This document shows positions 16,333 through 24,081 of a stretch of 64,000 bases of DNA, in pieces. Numbering within the stretch: position 1 is the stretch's first letter; the number at the start of each line of letters is the position of its first letter. A model generated the notes under the pieces. That model was not told the DNA's origin, made no database searches, and was given only the letters and a program-made list of their open reading frames with translations. The stretch comes from a virus. The stretch covers positions 1 to 64,000 of the IMG/VR virus record IMGVR_UViG_3300026097_000013. One strand, given 5' to 3'. The position numbers were made by a program, and so were the translations under genes.

Positions 16333-17261
16333 TTGTAAGCCCATTTCCTTAAATGCTTCCAAGCAGATCCGTCTTTGAGTTCATCTAAACTCCAATGCAT
16401 CTGTGCCATTTTGTGTATCCAACTTTCTCTGTCAAATTGCTGAGGATTTTCTAAATTTTTAAGATCAGTATTTGCTACATCTTTAGCTTGACTCCTATCA
16501 GCATCGAGAACAAAGATAGGTATGCCTTCTATAGCTGCAACAACTGCTGGACTGCTATTATAATTAACTACAGCATGTGCTGATTTTAAATCTCTAAATA
16601 GTGTGTCTGAATTACTAATTACAACGCCTTTTAATCTATACCTAGCAAGTGCTCTTTTGTGCATTAACTGATTTTTATCGCCTGGATGAAATCTTACTAA
16701 TATAGGTTTATCAGTATGTTTTTTTATCTGCTGTATAGTTTTTATAAGCCACGGTAGCAACGGCTGTCCATCCATGCTCCAGCCGCCGTCTCTCTGGCAA
16801 CATACTAAAATATGTTTTCCTTGTTTTCTATCAGACTTTAGTTCTATGCCAATTCGTTTACTAATTAATTCCCAACGTGCAGGATCAGCATATTGATTAC
16901 AATATTCTCCAGTTGTTGGAAATATACCATCATAACTATATCTCAAAAACTTTTGCGAGTTGCCGTGATCGTAAGATAAAAACAGATTACTATCTACAAT
17001 AATACTACGCTTACCTGTATTTTGTTGATGCTCAAAAACTTGTCTACGTAAGTTTAAATGAGGTGAATTTTTACTTCCAGGATGTACGTACCCTTGTACA
17101 ACTGCAACGTCTGCGTCAACTGGAGTATAGTCTGTTACAATAGTACCTTCGTCGCCAGCACGCCATACTCCTTCGATAAAGTTAGTAATAATTGCAGGCT
17201 TTTCGGGATTAGTATTACCAGGTGGTATTCCCATAAGATATGATGCTACTTTTATTGTCAT
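16329..17261 (-). CDS. KpsC/KpsS-like glycosyltransferase paralogue 2
   Basis: 310 aa from the ATG at 17261, which overlaps the stop of the upstream paralogue (ATGA). It has the shared signatures KPILVRFHPGD, VVNYNSSPAVVAAIEGIPI and NTDLKNLENP, with a tail LDELKDGSAWKHL that closely matches the third paralogue (AEMEDGTAWRIL). The N-terminal half differs more, as expected if acceptor specificity has diverged. A sugar-transfer role, possibly of Kdo, is inferred. It lies between two related or co-functioning genes with 4-bp overlaps. Confidence 0.55.
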   Translation of the reverse strand: MTIKVASYLMGIPPGNTNPEKPAIITNFIEGVWRAGDEGTIVTDYTPVDADVAVVQGYVHPGSKNSPHLNLRRQVFEHQQNTGKRSIIVDSNLFLSYDHGNSQKFLRYSYDGIFPTTGEYCNQYADPARWELISKRIGIELKSDRKQGKHILVCCQRDGGWSMDGQPLLPWLIKTIQQIKKHTDKPILVRFHPGDKNQLMHKRALARYRLKGVVISNSDTLFRDLKSAHAVVNYNSSPAVVAAIEGIPIFVLDADRSQAKDVANTDLKNLENPQQFDRESWIHKMAQMHWSLDELKDGSAWKHLRKWAYK

Positions 17262-18088
17262 ACTTGTGTTTCCTGCAATATACGCCAAGCAGTGCCGTCT
17301 TCCATCTCTGCTTGTGTAAATTGCGAATACGATAAGTGTGTTAGAAATGCATACATCTCATCTTCTGTGGGTATTCTAGGAGTTTCTAGATTTGCTAGAT
17401 CGGTTTCGCAGATTAATTGTGCGGCGTTTGGTCCTAGTGTAATAGCAGGCTTGCCTTCCATTAGTGCTTCCGTTGCTGCAATACTATTATATGTGATCAA
17501 ACAATGAACATCGTCTTGCAGAGCGTCTTGTATTGTTTTAGTACTAATACGCTCGCTGCGAATAGGCTTCATTCTAATTTCGATAGGGCGATCAGTAAGC
17601 GTCTTTAGTTGTGCTACTAGCTTATCAGTCCATTCTTGTGCAGTACCTTGATTAAACATATTCATTACTTTGTCGCTTGGGGGGCACACCATAATCTTAC
17701 TACCAGGTGTAAACGGTTTATAAATTTCTTTCCATGAGTCGGCTTTTAATTGTAATAGCAGTCTGTTGTCATCTTGTTTAATCATTTCGTTCATATTTTG
17801 CAATGCATTATATGTTATACGATGCCAAGTTTTATGTTTAGAGTTACCAAAATATCCTGTGTCTACAGCATAAAAAGATCTACCAGTTTTCCAACACTGC
17901 TTGATTGCTTTTTGACTGCCGCCGCCGAGGCCTCTAATTACAAGAATACTATCTGTATTTTCTTCATCGGCCCACGTTGACGTTGTACCATTAACTCCTT
18001 CGATAAAACTTTTTAAGTAAGGATCATAGTCGTGGCCTTTTCTTGCATAGTTTGTTCCGCTAGTATCTATAGCTGCTACTTTACCCAT
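17258..18088 (-). CDS. KpsC/KpsS-like glycosyltransferase paralogue 3
   Basis: 276 aa. Shared landmarks are RPIEIRMKPIR (here the His-Pro of the paralogues is replaced by Lys-Pro), CLITYNSIAATEALMEGKPA and CETDLANLETP with the tail MEDGTAWRIL. Loss of the motif histidine may mean altered or lost catalysis. The start overlaps the upstream GT8-like gene by 8 bp. Three tandem-type copies in one island suggest local duplication followed by divergence. Confidence 0.5.
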   Translation of the reverse strand: MGKVAAIDTSGTNYARKGHDYDPYLKSFIEGVNGTTSTWADEENTDSILVIRGLGGGSQKAIKQCWKTGRSFYAVDTGYFGNSKHKTWHRITYNALQNMNEMIKQDDNRLLLQLKADSWKEIYKPFTPGSKIMVCPPSDKVMNMFNQGTAQEWTDKLVAQLKTLTDRPIEIRMKPIRSERISTKTIQDALQDDVHCLITYNSIAATEALMEGKPAITLGPNAAQLICETDLANLETPRIPTEDEMYAFLTHLSYSQFTQAEMEDGTAWRILQETQV

Positions 18089-18755
18089 TCATCATTTCCT
18101 GTAGTTCGTCTTTCCATAGTTGATGGAATTCGCAGTCCCTGTAGTTTTCAAACCACGGGCCGCCTTCTGTATAGTGTATTAGATTAGGTTTTTCTAGATC
18201 TTCGTACACGCCTACTAAGTAGTTCCATGTATGATCTAACTCACCAATCTCTTCGTCTTTAAGCCAACTGAAACGATGCAAGTATGCTCCGGTAATTTCT
18301 GGGTCATTTACTAATTCTTTTGTAACTGCTCGATTACTAGGATGTGCGCAGTTAATTAACATAACACTACTCCAGTTTTTTCTCGGATATACGGTTTGTT
18401 GCTGTCCATCCATTTTAACTCCTTCTCTCGGAGTATAATCATGTTGCACACACATTACTGCATATTTGTCATCTGCCTGATCAAATAGTTCCTTAATATC
18501 AGTTGTAAGGATCATATCGCAATCCATGAACAAAGCCCAGCCTTTGTAATTTGTTAATTCAGGAATAAGAAAACGTGTAAACGTAAACTCTGTACTTGCA
18601 AGTTTATCTATATCTCTCCAATACAGATTAGATACTCTTAAATCATTTTGTTTTAAAGGCATAACTTCTGCGTCCGGCTGTTTACTTACAATACTATGTT
18701 TGCACACTTGATATGCAATATCTTCTCTACTATCCCATCCTACGAATACTTTCAT
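18081..18755 (-). CDS. Glycosyltransferase, GT8-like
   Basis: 224 aa from the ATG at 18755, which forms a TAATG junction with the upstream stop; an upstream in-frame start would overlap more. It begins MKVFVGWDSRED and has the DxD motif FMDCDMIL (D78, D80), then a WSSVMLINC strand and DHTWNYLVG, in the order found in GT8-type glycosyltransferases. It uses a nucleotide sugar and a divalent metal; the sugar is unknown. Part of the late glycan operon starting at 19525. Confidence 0.75.
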   Translation of the reverse strand: MKVFVGWDSREDIAYQVCKHSIVSKQPDAEVMPLKQNDLRVSNLYWRDIDKLASTEFTFTRFLIPELTNYKGWALFMDCDMILTTDIKELFDQADDKYAVMCVQHDYTPREGVKMDGQQQTVYPRKNWSSVMLINCAHPSNRAVTKELVNDPEITGAYLHRFSWLKDEEIGELDHTWNYLVGVYEDLEKPNLIHYTEGGPWFENYRDCEFHQLWKDELQEMMNG

Positions 18756-19525
18756 TAGTCTCTTCTTTCTATATCTTCTTCTATACACTCACTGCCCCAT
18801 TGTACCTCGAGGATGTGTGCATTTTCTTTTCCCGGATTACTAGGCTTGTGCCAGACTTGTGTGCCGATTTTATATGTAACAGACTCGGGCGTTAGTGTTA
18901 CCGAATGTTTATTTGAATTCCATTCTGTCGTGATATCTACTACACCTTCGAGTATGGTCCAATCTTCCGAACGTTTGAAGTGTCGCTGATCGCTTAGACT
19001 CTTGCCGGGGTAGATTACAAGTTCTTTTACTTTGTAACCTTTCTCGGGCTTATGATCTAATACACGCCAATAACCCCAATCACGTTCTGTCTTTTGTGTC
19101 TTCCACTCGTCAAGTATCCAACTACTCGAATTGGCTTTGTTTGCGCCGCCTACTCCAAACACAAACTCTACACTGGGATAATTGCCATAAGTTTCATATT
19201 CAGGTGTAGTTGTATTGGTTCTGTCGCCGCCATTGGCAAATACTACATTATCTATTGTAGTTGCTAGTATGTGTCCGATTGCATTGCGAGCTGTGTCGTC
19301 TTCGTCATTAAATCCGATAACATCGTCAACACATGCTAGTTCTTTAATAATAGCAGCCCGTTCTTCAAATGGCATGAACGGGCGGCCCTTTTTGCGTGTA
19401 AGCCATGCATCAGAATTAACACCGACTACTAATTTGTCGCCTAATTCTCGTGCTGCTTTGAAATAGGCAATGTGTCCTGAATGCAGAGGATCAAAGCCAC
19501 CTGTAACTAATACTACCTTGCTCAT
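18755..19525 (-). CDS. Nucleotidyltransferase-cupin fusion (HldE-C/RfaE-like plus M6P-isomerase-type cupin)
   Basis: 256 aa. Residues 1-140 are a cytidylyltransferase-like Rossmann domain with GGFDPLHSGH (9-18), VVGVNSDAWL and a FANGGDRTN loop, close to the adenylyltransferase half of HldE. Residues about 150-256 form a cupin with GYWRVLDHKPEKGYKVKELV and SLSDQRHFKRSEDW, the signature of type II mannose-6-phosphate isomerase cupins. It may make an NDP-sugar or sugar-alcohol donor and recognise the same sugar phosphate. This fusion of two sugar-activation domains is unusual. It opens the glycan operon behind an exact late promoter. Confidence 0.8.
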   Translation of the reverse strand: MSKVVLVTGGFDPLHSGHIAYFKAARELGDKLVVGVNSDAWLTRKKGRPFMPFEERAAIIKELACVDDVIGFNDEDDTARNAIGHILATTIDNVVFANGGDRTNTTTPEYETYGNYPSVEFVFGVGGANKANSSSWILDEWKTQKTERDWGYWRVLDHKPEKGYKVKELVIYPGKSLSDQRHFKRSEDWTILEGVVDITTEWNSNKHSVTLTPESVTYKIGTQVWHKPSNPGKENAHILEVQWGSECIEEDIERRD

Positions 19526-19530
19526 GTAGA

Positions 19531-19538
19531 TATTTATA
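19531..19538 (-). promoter_or_regulatory. T4-type late promoter (exact TATAAATA), ATG at predicted +1
   Basis: The box is followed by 5 nt (19526-19530) and the ATG at 19525. It controls the run of glycan genes down to 14634. There is no Shine-Dalgarno sequence in the gap. Confidence 0.8.
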
Positions 19539-19546
19539 TATGCTAT

Positions 19547-20260
19547 TCAGTATGAATTAAATTTATGGTAGCTTAAGATTGTTGTTACAGGATTATCAAT
19601 TTTATATTTTCTTGATTTAAATTCTTTTCTCATTTGAGATTTTACATCTTTTCTATAAGGAGACCCGTCACCAGTTAATTGTGTCTTGGTTAGCGATCCT
19701 CTAACTCTTCTATAAAGATATATTGGCAAATCTGTTTCTATTTTTTTTGTTAAATTTAATTTTGTTGCACGGCGTGTAAAAAAGCCATCACATGCTACCC
19801 TGTAGTGACTATACCCTCCTAGCAAATTTAAGGCATGTAAAGTAAAAAATATAGAGCCGTCGGCAATTTTTGGACTAGATTTTTGAGTTAAATTTTCGTC
19901 GCATTCGATTTGATAAGGTTGTACAACCTCAGAGTTTTCTAAATGTTTAATGCCATTCGCTAAAAAATTTTCACAGGGCACATCGTCAGAATCAAATCGT
20001 AAAAACGCATCTACATTATGACTTGCTGCTTCTTTTATAAGAGAGTTTGTAAGAATATATGTCCCTACATTTTCTGAAGCAGAATAATATGAAATATTTT
20101 TCTCTTTTAATAAATTTGCAGTATCAACACAAGCATCGACACCAATAAAGTATTTTATATTCCAGTCAGTTGGAATTTGTTGTTCCTTAAAGGAATTTAA
20201 TGTTTCTAATATATATTGTTCAGCCTTATAAGCTGTAATCATTACTGCAAGTGTTTTCAT
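19547..20260 (-). CDS. Family 2-type glycosyltransferase
   Basis: 237 aa. It starts with LAVMITAYKAEQYILETLNS, the classic GT2 beginning, followed by the metal-binding FDSDD (D90, D92) and a later FFTRRATK stretch. GT2 enzymes transfer sugars from NDP donors with inversion. The C-terminus is basic. The acceptor is unknown; its context is glycan remodelling. It overlaps the upstream gene in an ATGA arrangement. Confidence 0.85.
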   Translation of the reverse strand: MKTLAVMITAYKAEQYILETLNSFKEQQIPTDWNIKYFIGVDACVDTANLLKEKNISYYSASENVGTYILTNSLIKEAASHNVDAFLRFDSDDVPCENFLANGIKHLENSEVVQPYQIECDENLTQKSSPKIADGSIFFTLHALNLLGGYSHYRVACDGFFTRRATKLNLTKKIETDLPIYLYRRVRGSLTKTQLTGDGSPYRKDVKSQMRKEFKSRKYKIDNPVTTILSYHKFNSY

Positions 20261-20940
20261 TTTACTTCCGAAAAAAATCTGTAAACATCTCTAGCTATAT
20301 CAGTGCGTGAGCCTTTCTTGTTTACATTTCTGTGTAATTGTACTTTGTGTGTTGGCAATTCTGTAAATTCATCTGAAACAAATTTAAATTCATCTTGATT
20401 GGTTATTTTTGATATAGCTCTTGACATAAAAATATCTTCACCATTAAACACTTGTTGATAGTCTTTCCAATAAATTTTAGCATACTTTATTACGTCTGGA
20501 AGCAGCCAGCTATCGACTAGTGTTCCGCCTGTTAAAATTAGTGGCGCAGTTTGTTGTCCTTCGATTGGAGGACGATCTCGGTATTTGTTATTATGAAACC
20601 ATCTAGGCCAACATCCAGTAATTGGCTGTTTCATATCTAACATTTTTTTCATAGTGCTTTCTTTGTACACAAAATCGTCGTCTTGCATAAAAACATATCT
20701 GTTTTTACAATTCAATGCCCACGTATATCTTGCAAGTAATCCAAAGCTTGGCCAAGCACCGTATGTATACGGTCCAGGCATATGCACAAACTTAAATTTA
20801 GATGTAGGCTTGGCTAACGCAACTTCAGTTCCTGTTATTACCAATACTTCGTCTACAATATCATAATGCTCATATGCCTCGTATATTGCATCTAGATTAG
20901 CAGCTCTGTCGGGGTGTAGTGTAAAGCTAACTGAGATCAT
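20257..20940 (-). CDS. GT-A glycosyltransferase (GT64/EXTL-like order)
   Basis: 227 aa. MISVSFTLHPDR starts the nucleotide-binding half, DDD at 87-89 (FMQDDDFVY) is the metal site, and NGEDIFMSRA near residue 170 is a candidate catalytic acidic loop. This order resembles exostosin-like GT64 domains, though sequence identity cannot be judged here. It may transfer HexNAc or a related sugar. A short AGGAAAA ribosome site precedes the ATG. It lies between methyltransferase and GT2 genes. Confidence 0.7.
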   Translation of the reverse strand: MISVSFTLHPDRAANLDAIYEAYEHYDIVDEVLVITGTEVALAKPTSKFKFVHMPGPYTYGAWPSFGLLARYTWALNCKNRYVFMQDDDFVYKESTMKKMLDMKQPITGCWPRWFHNNKYRDRPPIEGQQTAPLILTGGTLVDSWLLPDVIKYAKIYWKDYQQVFNGEDIFMSRAISKITNQDEFKFVSDEFTELPTHKVQLHRNVNKKGSRTDIARDVYRFFSEVK

Positions 20941-20942
20941 TT

Positions 20943-21536
20943 TTATGTTTTCCTAAATATATAAAAATCACTAAAGGATGTGGTCTTTTCGTAATCGCTG
21001 TTGTATGGATATAAATTTTTTATAATTTTTATACATTCAAAATTTGAAGGAATGTCGTTGACAAACTTTCTGTGTCTTACATGTGAAGATTTTGATGTTA
21101 TAGTTTCATCATTAGACGAATATATAATTACAAATTTTTTTGACGATGTAAATAAATTTTGTATATAATTATTATAAGTATCATCTTCAATTAAATGATA
21201 TAATACATCTAATGACAAGCTTAACTCATACATTTGATTGTTATATTCGTCAATATGATAAAAGTTTTTAGTTCTATCGTCTTTGAAAATTTCTTTGCAT
21301 ATGGATATAGATTTAGTAGAAATGTCATACCCAACATAGCTAGGATAATTTGCCAATGATAACTGATTTCCATCACCGCAACCAAATTCTATAACTGATT
21401 CAATATTATTTTCTATTACAAAATTATTTAATATCTCTGATTTAAATTTAGCAAGATTTCCGTAAGAACCTGCTCCAGAATTTCCGTTAGAATTATATCT
21501 ATCGTTCCAATATTGTTTAGAATTTTTAAATTTCAT
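20943..21536 (-). CDS. SAM-dependent methyltransferase (class I)
   Basis: 197 aa. Motif I VIEFGCGDGNQ (48-58) and an acidic loop VGYDIST identify the Rossmann SAM-binding fold, with a post-I SLDVLYHL strand. The N-terminus KQYWNDRYNSNG is typical of small-molecule or sugar methyltransferases of the Methyltransf_11/23 group. It likely methylates a sugar or lipid headgroup in the glycan island. Its start lies immediately after an exact late promoter. Confidence 0.85.
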   Translation of the reverse strand: MKFKNSKQYWNDRYNSNGNSGAGSYGNLAKFKSEILNNFVIENNIESVIEFGCGDGNQLSLANYPSYVGYDISTKSISICKEIFKDDRTKNFYHIDEYNNQMYELSLSLDVLYHLIEDDTYNNYIQNLFTSSKKFVIIYSSNDETITSKSSHVRHRKFVNDIPSNFECIKIIKNLYPYNSDYEKTTSFSDFYIFRKT

Positions 21537-21541
21537 ACAAC

Positions 21542-21549
21542 TATTTATA
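21542..21549 (-). promoter_or_regulatory. T4-type late promoter (exact TATAAATA), ATG at predicted +1
   Basis: Five nt (21537-21541) lie between the box and the methyltransferase ATG at 21536. It is back to back with the plus-strand late promoter at 21565. Confidence 0.8.
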
Positions 21550-21564
21550 TACGTACTTTACAGC

Positions 21565-21570
21565 TAAATA
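21565..21570 (+). promoter_or_regulatory. T4-type late promoter (CTAAATA), ATG at predicted +1
   Basis: TAAATA is followed by 5 T residues and the ATG at 21576. It diverges from the methyltransferase promoter; only 15 bp lie between the two boxes. Confidence 0.7.
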
Positions 21571-21575
21571 TTTTT

Positions 21576-22190
21576 ATGTTTATTTCTCACAAATACAAAT
21601 TTATTTTTATAAAAACAAGAAAAACAGCCGGATCAAGTATTGAAAAATTCTTTTTAGATTTACATAAAACATCAGATGATTTTGTATTCGGGGGCATGCC
21701 TCCAGAAAATTTAAAGCCAATAAATATAAAATCAAAAAAAGATTGTGAACATATTAGTTGGAAGTGGATTAACAAAAATTACTCTAAAGAATGGAAAGAG
21801 TATTACAAGTTTACTATCGAAAGAAATTCTTGGGATAAAGTCATTAGTACATATTATTGGCAGTTAAAAAACGGACCATGGAAAATTAAATCATTTGACG
21901 AATATATAAAGACTCAAGGAAAATTATTTAACAGAGGGTGTTGGAATTTGTATACTGCTCAAAATAGATTGTTAGTAGACAATGTTATGCAGTATCATAC
22001 ACTGAGCAAAGACTTTTACAAAATCACAACCAAATTAAATATTCCATATAATAACGAAATTGAAAATATACGTTTTAAATCTAGTGTGAGACCCGATATT
22101 AATTATAAAAATATGTATGACGATCAAACAAAAGAAATTGTTAAAAATTCGTTTATTCAGCCTATAAATTGTTTTGATTATACATTTTAA
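21576..22190 (+). CDS. Sulfotransferase-family protein
   Basis: 204 aa from the ATG at 21576, set by the adjacent late promoter; a start further upstream would run into the divergent gene. The N-terminus FISHKYKFIFIKTRKTAGSS carries the PAPS 5'-phosphosulfate loop (KTRKTAGSS, 13-21) typical of carbohydrate sulfotransferases of the Sulfotransfer_2 type. A later FTIERNSWDKVISTYYW matches the 3'-phosphate-binding region (R-N-x-W-x-R/K-x-x-S). It likely sulfates a glycan or lipid, using host PAPS. The gene stands alone on the plus strand and ends in a 4-bp overlap with uvsY. Confidence 0.75.
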   Translation: MFISHKYKFIFIKTRKTAGSSIEKFFLDLHKTSDDFVFGGMPPENLKPINIKSKKDCEHISWKWINKNYSKEWKEYYKFTIERNSWDKVISTYYWQLKNGPWKIKSFDEYIKTQGKLFNRGCWNLYTAQNRLLVDNVMQYHTLSKDFYKITTKLNIPYNNEIENIRFKSSVRPDINYKNMYDDQTKEIVKNSFIQPINCFDYTF

Positions 22191-22642
22191 AGTGTTGCGT
22201 CTTCCATGCCTGCTACTCTGAGCTTAACAACGTTTGTGATCTGCCATTGCTTTTGATCAAGTGCTTTGAGTACACCTAACCATTTGTTGCGCATAAGAGC
22301 AAACTCATTAATAATCTTTTCATAGTCAACAACGTCTGCTTCACCGTCAACGTATTTTTCAACATCACGGCTAGATAGCGCACGTTGATAGTTTTCGAGA
22401 TATTTCTTAAAGTACGAGCTGCGCAACCTACGCAGCTCGATGTTTAAGTAGTTTAGAATTGCTTCAATTTCTTGCAGCTGGTTAAAACGATATTCAACAA
22501 TGCCTGGCATTTCTGCTGCGGCACGTTCAACATTGCCATGTAACTTGCACTCTTGCCGAGCTTTCAATAACTCGTCCTCATAGTGTGCTACAGCATCAGG
22601 AATCTTACTAATATCTCGAGATACTGTACTATACCATCCCAT
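22187..22642 (-). CDS. uvsY: UvsY recombination mediator
   Basis: 151 aa, near T4 UvsY (137 aa). The central helical region with LNIELRRLRSSYFKKYLE and the following YQRALSSRDVEKYVDGE is characteristic of the T4-like family. In T4 it helps UvsX displace gp32 from single-stranded DNA and forms hexamers. Here uvsY, uvsX and gene 32 are adjacent, so the recombination core is in one block. It joins the upstream 77-aa gene by a 1-bp TAATG overlap. Confidence 0.92.
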   Translation of the reverse strand: MGWYSTVSRDISKIPDAVAHYEDELLKARQECKLHGNVERAAAEMPGIVEYRFNQLQEIEAILNYLNIELRRLRSSYFKKYLENYQRALSSRDVEKYVDGEADVVDYEKIINEFALMRNKWLGVLKALDQKQWQITNVVKLRVAGMEDATL

Positions 22643-22875
22643 TATTCATCCCATTCGTCATCGTCGTCTACAAATGCATCAGCATCAATTTCTAGATAGT
22701 ACCCTATAGCATTATCTAAGTCAGAGTCAGTTCCTAAAATTTCTTTAAACGACTCGTCACTAACACCGTAATCAGCAAGCATGTCTACATATTTTTCTGC
22801 AACAACATCTATTTGTTTTTTGTCGCAATAACCTTTAAATAATGCCCAAATATCAGCAATTTGTTCTTCATTCAT
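22642..22875 (-). CDS. Small acidic protein between uvsX and uvsY
   Basis: 77 aa, very acidic at the C-terminus (DADAFVDDDDEWDE). Helical N-terminal half (EEQIADIWALFKGYCDKKQ). It is inserted between the two recombination genes with 8-bp and 1-bp overlaps, hence co-translated. The acidic tail resembles the single-stranded DNA-mimicking tails of protein partners, which is only analogy. I do not recognise the family. Confidence 0.6.
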   Translation of the reverse strand: MNEEQIADIWALFKGYCDKKQIDVVAEKYVDMLADYGVSDESFKEILGTDSDLDNAIGYYLEIDADAFVDDDDEWDE

Positions 22876-24007
22876 TTTCGGTAGTTTCCTCGATTAAGTT
22901 ATCCTCGGTATTTACCAATTCGGCATCAAGTTCAGCTAATTCTGCTTCTCTTTCTAAACGTGCAGCTTCCGCTTCTTGTTCAGCAATTTGTGCTTCTTTA
23001 GCTGGCAAGTCTGCCATAACTTTATCGAGTAGATCACCAGTCCAACGCTTGCGGAACTCGAGGATCTCTTCACCGTCACTCATAATGTACTTGTAGCGAT
23101 TACCTTGCTTTTCCAGCAAGCCTTTTGCATCCATTAGATCAAACATGCCTGAATAAGGATCCATGCCTGTTTCATATGGAATCTCAACTTGTACACTTTC
23201 AAACGGTTTAGCATAACGTGTTTTCATAACTTTACATGCTGCACGAATACCATGTACTTGTGATGTTTTGTTGCCGTCTGCGTCTACTTTTAGTTTAAGT
23301 TTCTTCATAGCAACAACCATTGAACTTGCATACACAAAGCCCGAACCGCCTGAGATCTTGTCATCTGGATCAAACATATCTTGCGATGCATACGTGTGGT
23401 TAGTAACGCACATGCCTACGTTGTAACTACCAAACATGTTAACACAATTGGTTACAAGTGCTTTCAGTGCTTTGGCCTTACGACCCATGTCACCTTTCAT
23501 GTCACCTGCTTCGAACTGCTTTAGTTCTGTAGGCGACATAAGCATACCTAATGAGTCAACTACAAACAATACTTTTGGACGCTCTTCTTCGTTCATGCTT
23601 TTATAGTCGTCCATAAACGTACTAACCGTTTTAGCAACGTCATCAATCATTGCCATATTGAGTTTAAGTAGTTTACTTTCATCTGTATCTACATTAAGTG
23701 CTTGTAGCCATGTTTCATCAAGTGCGTTCTCTGAGTCAATAAGCACAACAAAGATACCTTGCTCTTGTGCATAACGTACAATGTTACCTGATACAATATA
23801 TGATTTGCCTGCGCCTGATTCGCCTGCAAACACTGACACTTTGCCTAATGGAATACCTTTGTTAAAATCGCCACTTAGCAAATAGTTAAGTGCAAAGTTA
23901 CCTGTGCTAATCCAGTCAGTTGGATCATGGAAACCTGCACTCATACCCGTAATAGATTTTGTTAACGAATTACGGAACTTCGTTGGATCGAATGTTTTAC
24001 TAGCCAT
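22868..24007 (-). CDS. uvsX: UvsX recombinase (RecA-like)
   Basis: 379 aa (T4 UvsX 391). Walker A GESGAGKS is at 62-69, Walker B KVLFVVDSL around 145-153, followed by a TNHTYAS loop region and the C-terminal YETGMDPYSGMFDL stretch found in T4-type recombinases. It forms filaments on single-stranded DNA for strand exchange and recombination-dependent replication. The extended Glu-rich C-terminus is likely the regulatory tail. A good AGGAGA ribosome site lies just ahead of the ATG. Confidence 0.95.
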   Translation of the reverse strand: MASKTFDPTKFRNSLTKSITGMSAGFHDPTDWISTGNFALNYLLSGDFNKGIPLGKVSVFAGESGAGKSYIVSGNIVRYAQEQGIFVVLIDSENALDETWLQALNVDTDESKLLKLNMAMIDDVAKTVSTFMDDYKSMNEEERPKVLFVVDSLGMLMSPTELKQFEAGDMKGDMGRKAKALKALVTNCVNMFGSYNVGMCVTNHTYASQDMFDPDDKISGGSGFVYASSMVVAMKKLKLKVDADGNKTSQVHGIRAACKVMKTRYAKPFESVQVEIPYETGMDPYSGMFDLMDAKGLLEKQGNRYKYIMSDGEEILEFRKRWTGDLLDKVMADLPAKEAQIAEQEAEAARLEREAELAELDAELVNTEDNLIEETTENE

Positions 24008-24039
24008 TAAATTCTCCTAAAAAAGCTGGGCAAGTATAT

Positions 24040-24066
24040 AGGGTTGCTCTTGTAAAAAGCAACCCT
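24040..24066 (-). terminator. Hairpin between gene 32 and uvsX
   Basis: AGGGTTGCT (24040-24048) and AGCAACCCT (24058-24066) form a 9-bp perfect stem with a 9-nt loop. The minus strand lacks a clean T run after the stem, so it may be a partial terminator or a processing and mRNA-stabilising hairpin that sets gp32 above UvsX levels. Confidence 0.6.
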
Positions 24067-24081
24067 TTTAGCTTGCTTTTA

